Shown: positions 26,016 to 35,212 of the stretch, piece after piece
Layout: each line of letters opens with the position of its first letter
How positions within the stretch are numbered: position 1 is the first letter of the stretch
Assembly: GCF_900112135.1 (NCBI RefSeq)
Contig: NZ_FOLC01000034.1
Coordinates: 1 to 42,022 of the forward strand
Direction: 5' to 3'
DNA length: 42,022 nucleotides
Origin: Collimonas sp. OK412
GTDB taxonomy: Bacteria; Pseudomonadota; Gammaproteobacteria; Burkholderiales; Burkholderiaceae_D
Position numbers and translations under genes: made by a program
Notes under the pieces: model-generated
Told to the model about the DNA's origin: nothing
What the model saw: the letters and a program-made list of their open reading frames with translations, nothing else
Database searches by the model: none

Positions 26016-29000
26016 ATGGACGACAATCCCGCGCTGGCGCCGCCGTCGATCGTATTGCCGGAATACGCCGAACTGCAGTGCGTCTCGAATTTCAGTTTCC
26101 TGCGCGGCGCCTCGCATCCCGAGGAACTGGTGGAGCGCGCCGTCCAGCTTGGCTACGCGGCTCTGGCGCTGACCGACGAATGCTCGCTGGCCGGCGTGGT
26201 GCGCGCCCATGTCGAAGCCAAGAAACATGGACTGCCGCTGCTGATCGGCAGCCAGTTCCAGCTGCACGAGGCCGACGGCAGCCCGGCGTTTTCTCTCATC
26301 GCGCTGGCGCAAAACCGCGAAGGTTACGGCAATCTTTCGGAACTGATCACGCTGGCGCGCAGCCGCGCCGGCAAAGGCCATTACCTGCTCCGGCCGCAAG
26401 ACCTCGATGCGCCGGACAGCGCCAACGCCCACCTGCGCCAGCTGCCCGATTGCCTGCTGCTCCTGCTGCCGGCTCATGGCGTCGACAGCGCAACGCTGGG
26501 CCGCCAGGCGGCATGGCTGCGCAATACTTTTCCCGGCCGCGCCTGGATCGGCATGACCATGCTGCACCAGGCCGGCGACGAATGCCAGCGCGCCGTGATC
26601 GAGCAGGCCGCGCAAGCGCTCGGCTTGCCGGTAGCCGCTACCGGCGATGTCTGCATGCACCGCCGCTCGCGCAAGCCGCTGCAGGATACGCTGGCCGCGA
26701 TCCGGCTCGGCAAGACTGTCGCCGCTTGCGGTTATGCGCTGGCGCCGAATGCCGAACAGCACCTGCGCGCCAGGCTGCGGCTAGGCAACCTGTATCCGGC
26801 GGCGGCCTTGGCCGAAACGGTAAGGATCGCCGGCATGTGCAGCTTTTCGCTGGATGAACTGCGGTATGAATATCCGGATGAAATCGTGCCGCCGGGGCAT
26901 ACTCCGGCCAGTTATCTGCGCCAGCAAACCTATATCGGCGCGCGCAGCCGCTTCGCCGACGAAATCCCGGCCGCGGTGCAGCGGCAGCTGGAAGACGAAC
27001 TGGACCTGATCCAGGAGCTGGAATATGAAGCTTATTTCCTGACGGTCTACGATATCGTCCAGTTCGCCCGCAGCCAGGGCATCTTGTGCCAGGGCCGCGG
27101 CTCGGCGGCCAACTCGGCGGTCTGCTACTGCCTCGGCATCACCGAAGTCGACCCGGCCCGGAGCACCTTGCTGTTCGGCCGCTTCATCAGCCGCGAACGC
27201 AATGAACCGCCCGACATCGACGTCGATTTCGAACACCAGCGGCGCGAAGAAGTGATCCAGTACATCTACGAAAAATACGGCCGGCGGCGGGCGGCGCTGA
27301 CCGCGGTCGTGATCAGCTACCGGCCGCGCAGCGTGCTGCGCGATGTCGGCAAGGCGCTGGGCGTCGATCCGGGCCTGGTCGACCAGGTCGCCAAATCGCA
27401 GCGCTGGTGGGACGACAAGCAGCAGCTGCAGCAGAACTTCGGTGAACTCGGCATGGCTGCCAATACGGCGATTGCCGAACAATGGGCCGAGCTGTCGCAT
27501 ACGCTGATGGGATTTCCGCGCCACCTGTCGCAGCACCCGGGCGGCTTCGTGATTTCACGCGGCAAGCTGTCGCGCCTGGTGCCTATCGAAAACGCGGCGA
27601 TGAAAGACCGCAGCGTGGTGCAATGGGACAAGGACGACCTGGACGCCCTGCGCATACTCAAGGTCGATGTGCTGGCGCTGGGCATGCTGTCGATGCTGCA
27701 GCGGGCGCTGGCGATGGTGGCGACGCAACGCGGCGAAACATTCGAGATGAAAGACATCCCGCGCGAAGATCCCGCGACTTACGACATGATCTGCAAGGCC
27801 GACACCATAGGCGTGTTCCAGATCGAAAGCCGGGCCCAGATGAGCATGCTGCCGCGCCTGAAGCCGCGTCAATTCTACGACCTGGTGATCCAGGTTGCGA
27901 TCGTCCGGCCGGGACCGATCCAGGGCGGCATGGTCCATCCTTATTTGCAAAACAGGAAAAAAGATCCTGGCAAAATCATCTACCAGAAAAATCTGCAGCA
28001 AGCATTGGAACGCACCCTCGGCATACCGATCTTCCAGGAACAGGTGATGCAGATCGCCGTGATCGCGGCAGGTTTCACCGAGGGCGAGGCCGACAGCCTG
28101 CGCCGCTCGATGGCGGCCTGGAAACGCAAAGGCGGCCTCGAAAAATTCGAACGCAAACTGATCGACGGCATGACAGACAGGGGCTACGACAAGAGTTTCG
28201 CCGAAGCCATCTACAGCCAGATCCAGGGCTTCGGCGAATACGGCTTCCCGGAAAGCCACGCCGCCAGTTTCGCCCTGCTCGCCTACGCCAGCTCCTGGCT
28301 CAAATGCCATGAACCGGAAGCGTTCCTGGCGGCGCTGCTGAACAGCCAGCCGATGGGATTCTATTCGCCGTCGCAGCTGGTGCAGGACGCGCGCCGGCAT
28401 GGCGTGGAAGTGCTGCCGGTCGATATCAACGTCAGCAACTGGGAAGCTGCCCTGGAATCAACCTCGGCGGCCAGGCCGGCAGTCAGGCTGGGCTTCAACC
28501 TGGTGCGCGGGCTGAATTCCCGCAATGTCGACGAGATTGAAGCGGCGCGCGCGGTGCGTCCGTTCACCGACCTCAAGGACATGGCCTTGCGCAGCGGCCT
28601 GCAGCGCGACCAGCTGCAGGCGCTGGCCGCCGCCAATTCGCTCGCGCCGCTGGTCGGCAACCGCCGCCAGGCGTTGTGGCAGGCGCTGGTCAGCGCACCG
28701 GACAAAGGCTTGCTCAGGCAGGCCCAGGTGGCGGAAGAAGCCTTGCTGCTGGCGCCGCCGACGGAAGGAGAAAACCTGCTCAACGATTACGATGCGCTGG
28801 GCCTGACCCTGGGGCGCCATCCGCTGGCGCTGCTGCGCCCGCAGCTCAATGCCCAGCGCTTCAGGTCGGCCGAGGTGCTGAATACTTTCCGCAGCGGCCA
28901 GCTGGCGCGGGCCTGCGGCATCGTCACGGTGCGCCAGCGCCCCGGCACGGCCAAGGGCGTGGTGTTCGTCACGCTGGAAGATGAAACCGGCACTGTCAAC

Positions 29001-29180
29001 GTCATCGTCTGGCCCGACCTGGCGGACAGCCAGCGCAAGGAATTGCAGGGAGCGAAGCTGATGGGCGTCAATGGCAGCTGGCAGTCCCAGGAGGGCGTCA
29101 GGCACCTGGTGGCCCAGCACCTGATCGACATGTCGCCGATGCTGGGCAAGCTGTACACCAGCAGCCGCGACTTTCACTAA
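26016..29180 (+). CDS. dnaE2: Error-prone DNA polymerase III alpha subunit DnaE2
   Basis: A 1054-aa C-family polymerase, the catalytic part of the ImuA-ImuB-DnaE2 mutasome that copies past lesions at the cost of mutations. The N-terminal PHP domain begins QCVSNFSFLRGASHPEELVERA, with ALTDECSLAGVVRAHVEA. The palm has PPDIDVDFEHQRREEVIQY (two catalytic Asp near residues 401-403) and LKVDVLALGML (third Asp, about 551). QFYDLVIQVAIVRPGPIQGGMVHPYL and the C-terminal OB domain (RACGIVTVRQRPGTAKGVVFVTLEDETGTVNVIVWP) are intact. It lacks the C-terminal tau-binding region of replicative DnaE. The start at ATG 26016 lies 6 nt after the imuB stop, so one LexA-controlled transcript is likely. Confidence 0.95.
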   Translation: MDDNPALAPPSIVLPEYAELQCVSNFSFLRGASHPEELVERAVQLGYAALALTDECSLAGVVRAHVEAKKHGLPLLIGSQFQLHEADGSPAFSLIALAQNREGYGNLSELITLARSRAGKGHYLLRPQDLDAPDSANAHLRQLPDCLLLLLPAHGVDSATLGRQAAWLRNTFPGRAWIGMTMLHQAGDECQRAVIEQAAQALGLPVAATGDVCMHRRSRKPLQDTLAAIRLGKTVAACGYALAPNAEQHLRARLRLGNLYPAAALAETVRIAGMCSFSLDELRYEYPDEIVPPGHTPASYLRQQTYIGARSRFADEIPAAVQRQLEDELDLIQELEYEAYFLTVYDIVQFARSQGILCQGRGSAANSAVCYCLGITEVDPARSTLLFGRFISRERNEPPDIDVDFEHQRREEVIQYIYEKYGRRRAALTAVVISYRPRSVLRDVGKALGVDPGLVDQVAKSQRWWDDKQQLQQNFGELGMAANTAIAEQWAELSHTLMGFPRHLSQHPGGFVISRGKLSRLVPIENAAMKDRSVVQWDKDDLDALRILKVDVLALGMLSMLQRALAMVATQRGETFEMKDIPREDPATYDMICKADTIGVFQIESRAQMSMLPRLKPRQFYDLVIQVAIVRPGPIQGGMVHPYLQNRKKDPGKIIYQKNLQQALERTLGIPIFQEQVMQIAVIAAGFTEGEADSLRRSMAAWKRKGGLEKFERKLIDGMTDRGYDKSFAEAIYSQIQGFGEYGFPESHAASFALLAYASSWLKCHEPEAFLAALLNSQPMGFYSPSQLVQDARRHGVEVLPVDINVSNWEAALESTSAARPAVRLGFNLVRGLNSRNVDEIEAARAVRPFTDLKDMALRSGLQRDQLQALAAANSLAPLVGNRRQALWQALVSAPDKGLLRQAQVAEEALLLAPPTEGENLLNDYDALGLTLGRHPLALLRPQLNAQRFRSAEVLNTFRSGQLARACGIVTVRQRPGTAKGVVFVTLEDETGTVNVIVWPDLADSQRKELQGAKLMGVNGSWQSQEGVRHLVAQHLIDMSPMLGKLYTSSRDFH

Positions 29181-29183
29181 AAT

Positions 29184-30620
29184 TCAATCAGGCTGCGGCG
29201 GTTTTGGATGCGGCATGTGCAGGTGGTCGGGATGCCGGTCCAGCAACTGGTCGATGCCGGCGCCCGGATCTTCGCTGCCGTCTTCCTGGATCGCCACCTG
29301 GCGCTCGCGCGCGCTGTCGTCGGCCAGGTCGCGTTTGCGCTGCCAGTTCACCGCTACTAGCCCGCCCACGCCCAGCACCGCCAGGCAAGCCGCGGGAACC
29401 AGCATCGGCGTGACATTGCTGTGCGTGAGCTTGCCCACGTAAGGCATCAGGTTCTGCCCGAAAAACCCGCCCAGGTTGCCGATTGAATTGATCGCCGCGA
29501 TGCTGGCGGCAGCCCGCGCGCCTTGGAAAAATTTCGGCGGCAAGGACCAGAAACAGGGATACAGCAAGGTGATGCAAGCGCCGCCTATGACCAGGGCGCC
29601 AAAGCGCAGCACATTGCCCTGCAGCGAGTTGGAATCGAGCAGCGCACTCGAGGTAAAGCACAGCAAACCCAGCAAGCCGATGACGGCGATCGCCTTGAAC
29701 ACCACCCGGTCATGGCGCAGCTTGCCCGGCAGCCACAGCAACAGCAGCACGGCCAGCCCCCACGGCATCATGTTCAGCAAGCCGTTGATGGTGGAGCTGA
29801 CGCCGAAGCCCTTCACCAAGGTCGGCAGCCAGTAAGTGACGCCATACAGCGAAGTCGACATCAGCATGTAGGTGGCGGCAAACAGCAGCACGCGCAAGTC
29901 CCATAGCGCCGCCAGCGGATTGCCGCGGGTGGCGTTGGCCGGCGTATCGCGCTGCATCATGTCGTTCAGCTTGGCTTTCTGCGCGGCCGACAGGAATTTG
30001 GATTCATCGATGGAGCCCGGCAGATACACCATCACCACCAGCGTCAGCAGCACAGCCGGCGCACCGGTCGCAATAAAGACCCACTGCCAGCCGGCCAGCC
30101 CGAGCGTGCCGTTCAGGTTCAGCAGCAAGCCGCCGACCAGGGCGCCCAGCATGTTGGCCAGGGCGCTGCCCAACGTAAATATCCCCAGCACCCGGGTGCG
30201 GTATATCTGGGGGAACCACAGCGTCAGGTAATAGATCACGCCAGGATAAAATCCGGCTTCGGCCACGCCCAGCATGAAGCGCAGCACATAAAACATCGGC
30301 AGCGAACTGGTGAAACCCAGCAGTATGGTCACCGCGCCCCAGGTAAACATGATGCGCGCCAGCCAGACCCGCGCGCCGTATTTATGCAAGGCCAGGGTGC
30401 TGGGGATCTCGAACAGCAGGTAGCCGATGAAAAACAGGGACGCGCCGAGGCCGTAGGCCGCCTCGCTCATGCCCAGCGCATGCACCATTTCCAGCTTGGC
30501 GAAACCGACGTTCTGACGGTCGATGAAAGACACCAGGAACATCACGATCAGCAATGGCATCAGGCGCCATGCCACTTTTTTCATCAACTGGTCTTCAGAC
30601 AGCTCGGTTTGTGACTGCAC
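29184..30620 (-). CDS. MFS transporter, anion:cation symporter (ACS) family
   Basis: A 478-aa inner-membrane protein with twelve predicted helices. The first part, LMKKVAWRLMPLLIVMFLVSFIDRQNVGFAKLEM, and RFMLGVAEAGFYPGVIYYLTLWFPQIYRTRVLG are typical of the ACS group that imports organic acids such as tartrate, hexuronates, phthalate or hydroxyphenylacetate. The ligand cannot be fixed. The GTG start at 30620 has GGGAGG 7 nt upstream. The cytoplasmic end is long and His/Pro-rich (HPDHLHMPHPKPPQPD), which is unusual for the family. The gene ends 3 bp from dnaE2, leaving no space for a terminator. Confidence 0.88.
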   Translation of the reverse strand: MQSQTELSEDQLMKKVAWRLMPLLIVMFLVSFIDRQNVGFAKLEMVHALGMSEAAYGLGASLFFIGYLLFEIPSTLALHKYGARVWLARIMFTWGAVTILLGFTSSLPMFYVLRFMLGVAEAGFYPGVIYYLTLWFPQIYRTRVLGIFTLGSALANMLGALVGGLLLNLNGTLGLAGWQWVFIATGAPAVLLTLVVMVYLPGSIDESKFLSAAQKAKLNDMMQRDTPANATRGNPLAALWDLRVLLFAATYMLMSTSLYGVTYWLPTLVKGFGVSSTINGLLNMMPWGLAVLLLLWLPGKLRHDRVVFKAIAVIGLLGLLCFTSSALLDSNSLQGNVLRFGALVIGGACITLLYPCFWSLPPKFFQGARAAASIAAINSIGNLGGFFGQNLMPYVGKLTHSNVTPMLVPAACLAVLGVGGLVAVNWQRKRDLADDSARERQVAIQEDGSEDPGAGIDQLLDRHPDHLHMPHPKPPQPD

Positions 30621-30687
30621 GTTGGGCCTCCCTATGTTTTAGTATTTTGCAAAAAATGATGAAAGCATCGGTAAAAATCCGGAAAAT

Positions 30688-31317
30688 TCAATGATCCCAG
30701 TGGCGCCGCCACACCGGCGCCACTTTCGGATCGGCTTGCACCCTCTCGACCAAGGCGAAGAAAGCGGGCCGCACCCGCGCCAGGTGCGGCCGCGCGCCCG
30801 ACCACTTGGAAACCACGGCAGCCATCAGGTCGAGCAGGCCGAGCGAGGCGCCGTTCAAGAATGGCGATGCAGGATAAGTGTCGGCGAAAATTTCCCAATA
30901 GCTGTGCAGGCGCGCACGCGTGCCTTCCCGGATTTGTTCTTTCACGGCATCGTCGGCATTGGCGCACCAGCGCTCAGGGAAGTCGATCACGCCGATCGCG
31001 GCGTAACAGTTGGCGGCGATATACACCAGGCCCCTGATGGCCTGCGCGCGCTGGGTTTCAGCGGCAGGCAGCAGCCCGGCCGCGGGATGGGCCAGGCCGA
31101 GATGGAGCAGGATCGCCGCGCTTTCAGTCAGGATGCTGCCATCCGGCAGCTGCAAGGTGGGAATCTGCCTGAGGGGGTTCAGCTGCTGCAGCTCTTCGAG
31201 CGCCGAGCCAGGCTCCCAGGAAGCTGCCTCGACCAGCCGGTAAGGCAGTCCGGCCAGTTCCAGCGCCAGCTCCACCACGGCGGAGCCGGAGCCCTTGAAG
31301 CCATACAATGTGTACAT
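30688..31317 (-). CDS. Glutathione S-transferase family protein
   Basis: A 209-aa cytosolic protein. The N-terminal thioredoxin-like domain (YTLYGFKGSGSAVVELALELAGLPYRLVEA, then NPLRQIPTLQLPDGSILTESAAILLHLG) carries the cis-Pro and the ES pair that hold glutathione; a helical C-terminal domain follows (FLNGASLGLLDLMAAVVSKW). The catalytic hydroxyl or thiol is probably in the GSGS turn. It may conjugate or reduce an unknown electrophile. I chose ATG 31317 (an AGGG lies just before it) over 31335. It is in the same direction as the MFS and HAD genes, with ~70-bp gaps. Confidence 0.85.
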   Translation of the reverse strand: MYTLYGFKGSGSAVVELALELAGLPYRLVEAASWEPGSALEELQQLNPLRQIPTLQLPDGSILTESAAILLHLGLAHPAAGLLPAAETQRAQAIRGLVYIAANCYAAIGVIDFPERWCANADDAVKEQIREGTRARLHSYWEIFADTYPASPFLNGASLGLLDLMAAVVSKWSGARPHLARVRPAFFALVERVQADPKVAPVWRRHWDH

Positions 31318-31386
31318 GTGCCCTGCCCGATCCATCTTTTGGAAGATAAATTCTAACAGGGAGTGGCGCCTTGCAGTAGCGCCTTG

Positions 31387-32079
31387 TCAGGCGTTATCCG
31401 TCAAGCCCATGGCGTGCCGCACGCGTCCGCACAGCTCTTCGGGCGAGCGCGAGATGATTTCTTCCGGCACCAGGAATTTCTTGATCAGACGCTTGTAGCT
31501 CTCGAAACCGTAGGAAACCATGAAAGGATGCATGCCGGAGCCGATCGCGGCCAGGTAATCCTTGTGCTCGTCGCCGGCGATATAGGCGCGCGCGGGATTG
31601 ATGTCGAGGCGCTCGCGGATGGCGCGGAATTCCTGCATCTTTTCCAGGTGCAGCGGAATGTGGGCAAAAAAATCGAGCGCATCGAGATCGATGTCATGGC
31701 GCCGGAACAGCAGCCGCAGCGTCTCTTCCGGTTCATTCGTCATGTTGCGCGTCACCAGGCCGACCGCGATGTCCGGCGCGGCGATCAGGCTGCGCACCAG
31801 GTCCGCGATGCCCGGATACAGCTTGGCCTCTTCCCGGTAAACCTCGGTCAGGGTGGCGATCAGCTGCTTGCGGCTCTGCTTGCCGATCTGTTTTTTCAGG
31901 TTGGAGGGAAACTCTTTCAATCCGCCCAGGTATTTGAACAGGCGGCGGCGCTTCTGGAATCTTTCCTCATCGCCGATCTCCATGCCGTGGCGGGAAAACG
32001 TCTTGTCGATGGCGCTGTAGGCATCGATAGTGGTGCCGTCCGCATCGAGGATGATTAATCGTTTGCTATTGTTGTACAT
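31387..32079 (-). CDS. HAD-superfamily hydrolase
   Basis: A 230-aa phosphatase-like protein of the HAD family. Motif I is LIILDADGTTID (Asp nucleophile at about 12 and Asp 14), followed by a helical cap (FSRHGMEIGDEERFQKRRRLFKYL), motif II in VGLVTRN (Thr 110) and motif III/IV with YIAGDEHKDYLAAIGSGMHPFMVSYGF, where the acidic pair binds Mg. The nearest type is phosphoglycolate phosphatase, but the substrate is not known. It is transcribed in the same direction as the two-component operon upstream, from which it is separated by 135 bp. Confidence 0.85.
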   Translation of the reverse strand: MYNNSKRLIILDADGTTIDAYSAIDKTFSRHGMEIGDEERFQKRRRLFKYLGGLKEFPSNLKKQIGKQSRKQLIATLTEVYREEAKLYPGIADLVRSLIAAPDIAVGLVTRNMTNEPEETLRLLFRRHDIDLDALDFFAHIPLHLEKMQEFRAIRERLDINPARAYIAGDEHKDYLAAIGSGMHPFMVSYGFESYKRLIKKFLVPEEIISRSPEELCGRVRHAMGLTDNA

Positions 32080-32214
32080 GGTTTATCCGTCAAGGAAAGC
32101 GATCGCAGCGAGGCGGCGGCCGCTCTGAGCGCCGGTTGCAAGGCCTCAACTTATAGCAGTCTTATGACAGGACGATGACTTTGACAGGAGCGCGATTGCC
32201 GGCGCCCGCCGGAA

Positions 32215-33564
32215 TCAATGGAATGCAACGATGAATTCCGCTCCGGGGCGCTGGTCGTGCTTGACCAGCAAGCGCCAGCCGTGGGCATGCGAAATTTCCC
32301 TGCAGATCGACAGCCCCAGGCCGGCGCCTTCGTCGCGCCGGTTCGGACCGCGCCAGAAACGCTTGAACAGCAATGGCACGTGGTCCGCGGCAATGCCTTC
32401 GCCATGGTCGCGCACCGAAATCTGCTCCGGCGTGACCGTGACAACTGCGCTGGCGCCGGCCGGCGAATGATGGAGGGCGTTTTCCAGCAGGTTCTTGACC
32501 AGTACAAACAGCGCGCCGCTGTCGGCCAGCAGCAATACCTGCCGGACCGGCGAATGCAGGACGATGCGCACGCCCAGCCGGTCCGCCAGCCGTTCCAGGT
32601 GTTCAACCGCGCTGACCGCGACTTCACCGGCGTCGAGCTGTTCGAACACAAAATTTTTCTGGTCGCTCACTTCAGCCAGGTGCAGCAACTGGTGCACCTG
32701 GCGCGCCATGCGGTCGACATCCTTCAAGAGCAGCGTGCGGTCAGCCATGCCATCGAGTTCGATCTGCCCGCGGATCAGGGCCAAAGGGGTCTTCAATTCA
32801 TGCGCAACCGTCGCCAGGAATTCCTGCTGCAGCCGATAGCCACGCTCCAGCCGGTCCAGCGCCTTGTTGAATGCGTCTATCAGCGGCACCAGCTCTTGCG
32901 GCACGTCCACCGTAGACAGGCGCGAGCCCAGGCGGTTGAATTCAATCTTGCTGGCCGCATCCGACGCCACACGCAGCGGGCGCAGCGCGCGGTTGAATGT
33001 GCCCCACACGACACCGGTAAATACCAGGATGGCGACAATCACCGCGACCCCGGCGGCCATCATGAAACTGGCGCTGTCGCTGCCCATGATGGCCTGGTGC
33101 ATGCGTTCGCTCCGCGCCACCTGGATATAGTAGGTCTTATCGTTGCGGAAAACGGCTTGCGTAAATACATGCAATGTCAATCCTGAGCGCCGCACGACCA
33201 AGCCGCTCTCGGTTGCGGTTTTGGGATCGAAACGCGTGCCTTTGGCAAACAGGGGGATGCCGGCGCCGTCGGAGGCGGCGAGCACCGCGCCCTTGTCATC
33301 CAGGATGCGGTAGATGGAGTCGTCTTTCAACGCTTCATACAGCAGCTGCATTTTGGAATTCAGCTCGACCCCGGTCAGTTTGCCCGCGGCGTCGAAGCGC
33401 ATCTTTTCCTTGATCTTGTCGACATGCCTGAGCATCTCCTGCTTCAGCAATATCTCGGGCTCCCACTGGAATACCGCAGCCAGGCCCGCGGACACCAGCA
33501 AGGTGATGACCACCATCGTAGCCGCGGCAGAGACAATCAGTTTTTTCGACAAGCTATAGCGCAT
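32215..33564 (-). CDS. Sensor histidine kinase of the mipA-linked two-component system
   Basis: A 449-aa membrane kinase. TM1 spans about residues 8-33, a periplasmic sensor of about 130 residues follows (with KTRFDPKTATESGLVVRRSGLTLHVF), then TM2 (about 165-190), HAMP, and HisKA with His255 in VAHELKTPLALIRGQ. The HATPase domain has the N box LVKNLLENALHHSP, G1 RDHGEGI and G2 GAGLGLSICREISHAHG. ATG 33564 overlaps the regulator gene by 11 bp; an in-frame ATG seven codons earlier is possible. Since it is the third gene after mipA, the outer-membrane protein and the kinase are co-expressed. Confidence 0.9.
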   Translation of the reverse strand: MRYSLSKKLIVSAAATMVVITLLVSAGLAAVFQWEPEILLKQEMLRHVDKIKEKMRFDAAGKLTGVELNSKMQLLYEALKDDSIYRILDDKGAVLAASDGAGIPLFAKGTRFDPKTATESGLVVRRSGLTLHVFTQAVFRNDKTYYIQVARSERMHQAIMGSDSASFMMAAGVAVIVAILVFTGVVWGTFNRALRPLRVASDAASKIEFNRLGSRLSTVDVPQELVPLIDAFNKALDRLERGYRLQQEFLATVAHELKTPLALIRGQIELDGMADRTLLLKDVDRMARQVHQLLHLAEVSDQKNFVFEQLDAGEVAVSAVEHLERLADRLGVRIVLHSPVRQVLLLADSGALFVLVKNLLENALHHSPAGASAVVTVTPEQISVRDHGEGIAADHVPLLFKRFWRGPNRRDEGAGLGLSICREISHAHGWRLLVKHDQRPGAEFIVAFH

Positions 33565-34240
33565 TGGGCAGTTCCTGCAATGCAAACCCGTAAGCCCTGA
33601 CGTTGGCGATCTCTACGGTGGAATCGATCGCCAGCAGTTTTCGCCGCAGCCGGTGCAAGGCGACATCCAGCGCGTTAGGGGTGACCGCATCGCCCACGCC
33701 CCAGGCCGCCATTTCCAAGGCGGTGCGGCGCACCGGCTGCCCGCCTGCGCGCACCAGGCTCAGCATCAGCTGCAGCTCCGAAGGCGCCAGCGACACCGAA
33801 TCGTCGCCGTTGCGCATGCAACTCGTTTCCGGCAGCACCTGCAAGCCGAGATAGGCTGGAACCAGGCTTTGCAGTTGCGGCGGACGCCGCATCAGGGCGC
33901 GCACCCTGGCCACCAGTTCCTCCATCGAAAACGGCTTCGGCAGATAGTCGTCGGCGCCGGCCTCCAGGCCGGCCACCCGGTCATGCAAGGCATCGAGCGC
34001 GGTCAGCATCAGGCATGGCGCCAGCACGCCCTTGGCGCGCAACTTGCGCACCAGGTCAAGCCCGTCGCCGTCCGGCAAGCCGCGGTCGATCACCAGCGCC
34101 GCATAGGGAATGCGGGTAAAGCCGTCGGCCGCGTGGTCGATGCGGCCATAGATATCGACTTCGATGCCGACCCCCGCCATCGCCTGGCGAATCAGCTGCG
34201 CCATCCGCTCGTGGTCTTCCAGCAGGCCGATCCGGTTCAT
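33554..34240 (-). CDS. OmpR-family response regulator of the mipA-linked system
   Basis: A 228-aa regulator. Receiver domain: acidic pair ED at 8-9, phospho-acceptor Asp52 in LVIDRGLPDGDG, Thr80 in LMLTAL, and Lys102 in LPKPFSMEELVARV. The C-terminal winged helix has PSELQLMLSLVRAGGQPVRRTALEMAAWG, then LDVALHRLRRKL and EIANVRAYGFAL. It starts 28 bp after mipA stops and overlaps the kinase gene by 11 bp, so the three form one operon. Pairing with a MipA/OmpV protein suggests envelope-stress or antimicrobial sensing (inference). Confidence 0.9.
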   Translation of the reverse strand: MNRIGLLEDHERMAQLIRQAMAGVGIEVDIYGRIDHAADGFTRIPYAALVIDRGLPDGDGLDLVRKLRAKGVLAPCLMLTALDALHDRVAGLEAGADDYLPKPFSMEELVARVRALMRRPPQLQSLVPAYLGLQVLPETSCMRNGDDSVSLAPSELQLMLSLVRAGGQPVRRTALEMAAWGVGDAVTPNALDVALHRLRRKLLAIDSTVEIANVRAYGFALQELPNAL

Positions 34241-34268
34241 GGTTGGTATTTAGCGTAGTGTTTCGCGA

Positions 34269-35060
34269 CTAGAATTTATAAAGGTAGCCGACCCGCACGC
34301 TCACCGCCGACGACTTGTCGACCAGCGGGCTGTCCTTGATGCCGGTGCCGCGCTGCAGGTCGCCGACGTCAAGCATGATCATCTGGTTGCGTGTGAGCGG
34401 ATAGTCCGCGCGCACGCCAAACTCGATGTTGGCCGTCGATTTGCCAGTATAAGCCGGGCGGCCGGCGATCGCTTCGCTGGCCTTGACGCCGTAATAATAA
34501 TTGACGTACTTGCTGTCCATCCAGGTCGTGCTCAGGTGCGGCGTCAGCCGGAACGCGCCCATCGCGAACGAATGCTCGGCGCCGAGTTTCACCGTGTTGC
34601 CCTTGGTGCTGCCGGCAGTCAGCCATTCCAGCGACAACTTCGCGTAGGGATTGTCCCAAGTGCCCGCAACGCCGCCCCAGGCACTGCCCTTGCGTTCGTC
34701 CATGCCGCGCAATGCCTCCGAATCGCTGCTTTTGTAGCCGTCGTTCAATGCATATTTGGCACGCAATGTGAAACTGAACTGGTCGACCGATCCCAGCTTG
34801 AAATCAAGCGTATTGCCGAAGAAATGGATCCAGCGATTTTCATACAGCACCAGCGGCAAGACCGAGACATGATTGCTGACGCCGCGATAGGGCCGGCTTT
34901 CAGAACCAAGGCCGATGCCCAGCCCCCATTGGGACGCGTCGGCGGAATGCGGTTCTTCGGCCAGGACCGGATCGGCATGACTCAAACTTGCCGCGGCGCT
35001 GAAAGCCGTCCCGATTATCGCTGCCAGCGCTAGCCGGCAGGAAAACTTGAAATGATGCAT
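34269..35060 (-). CDS. mipA: MipA/OmpV-family outer-membrane protein
   Basis: A 263-aa beta-barrel protein with a signal peptide cleaved after SLSHA (about residue 29). The mature region starts with the family pattern WGLGIGLGSESRPYRGVSNHVSVLPLVLYENRWIHFFGNTLDFKLG, alternates aromatic and small residues throughout, and ends with the outer-membrane signature VRVGYLYKF (C-terminal Phe). MipA was first described as an MltA-binding scaffold; other members are porin-like or bind antimicrobial peptides. The start is fixed by GTGGAGT 6 nt upstream; an earlier in-frame ATG (35117) would bury the signal peptide. It is first in an operon with a regulator and a kinase. Confidence 0.88.
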   Translation of the reverse strand: MHHFKFSCRLALAAIIGTAFSAAASLSHADPVLAEEPHSADASQWGLGIGLGSESRPYRGVSNHVSVLPLVLYENRWIHFFGNTLDFKLGSVDQFSFTLRAKYALNDGYKSSDSEALRGMDERKGSAWGGVAGTWDNPYAKLSLEWLTAGSTKGNTVKLGAEHSFAMGAFRLTPHLSTTWMDSKYVNYYYGVKASEAIAGRPAYTGKSTANIEFGVRADYPLTRNQMIMLDVGDLQRGTGIKDSPLVDKSSAVSVRVGYLYKF

Positions 35061-35212
35061 GTTGACTCCACAAGATGATTGAACGAATGACTGCTGCCGA
35101 CAAGCATGTTCAGCCATAAGCTCTTACCACTTACTTACTGGAGTCTTTAAACCGGGAATATTTGGGTGGACTTGCGGCGATTGGCGGGTGCGTTTCTTTG
35201 TTGACAACGAGC

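Noticed and set aside
24729-26762. Long minus-strand open frame (677 codons) opposite imuB/dnaE2
   Set aside because: Gln/Arg-rich antisense translation; imuB and dnaE2 are clearly real on the plus strand.
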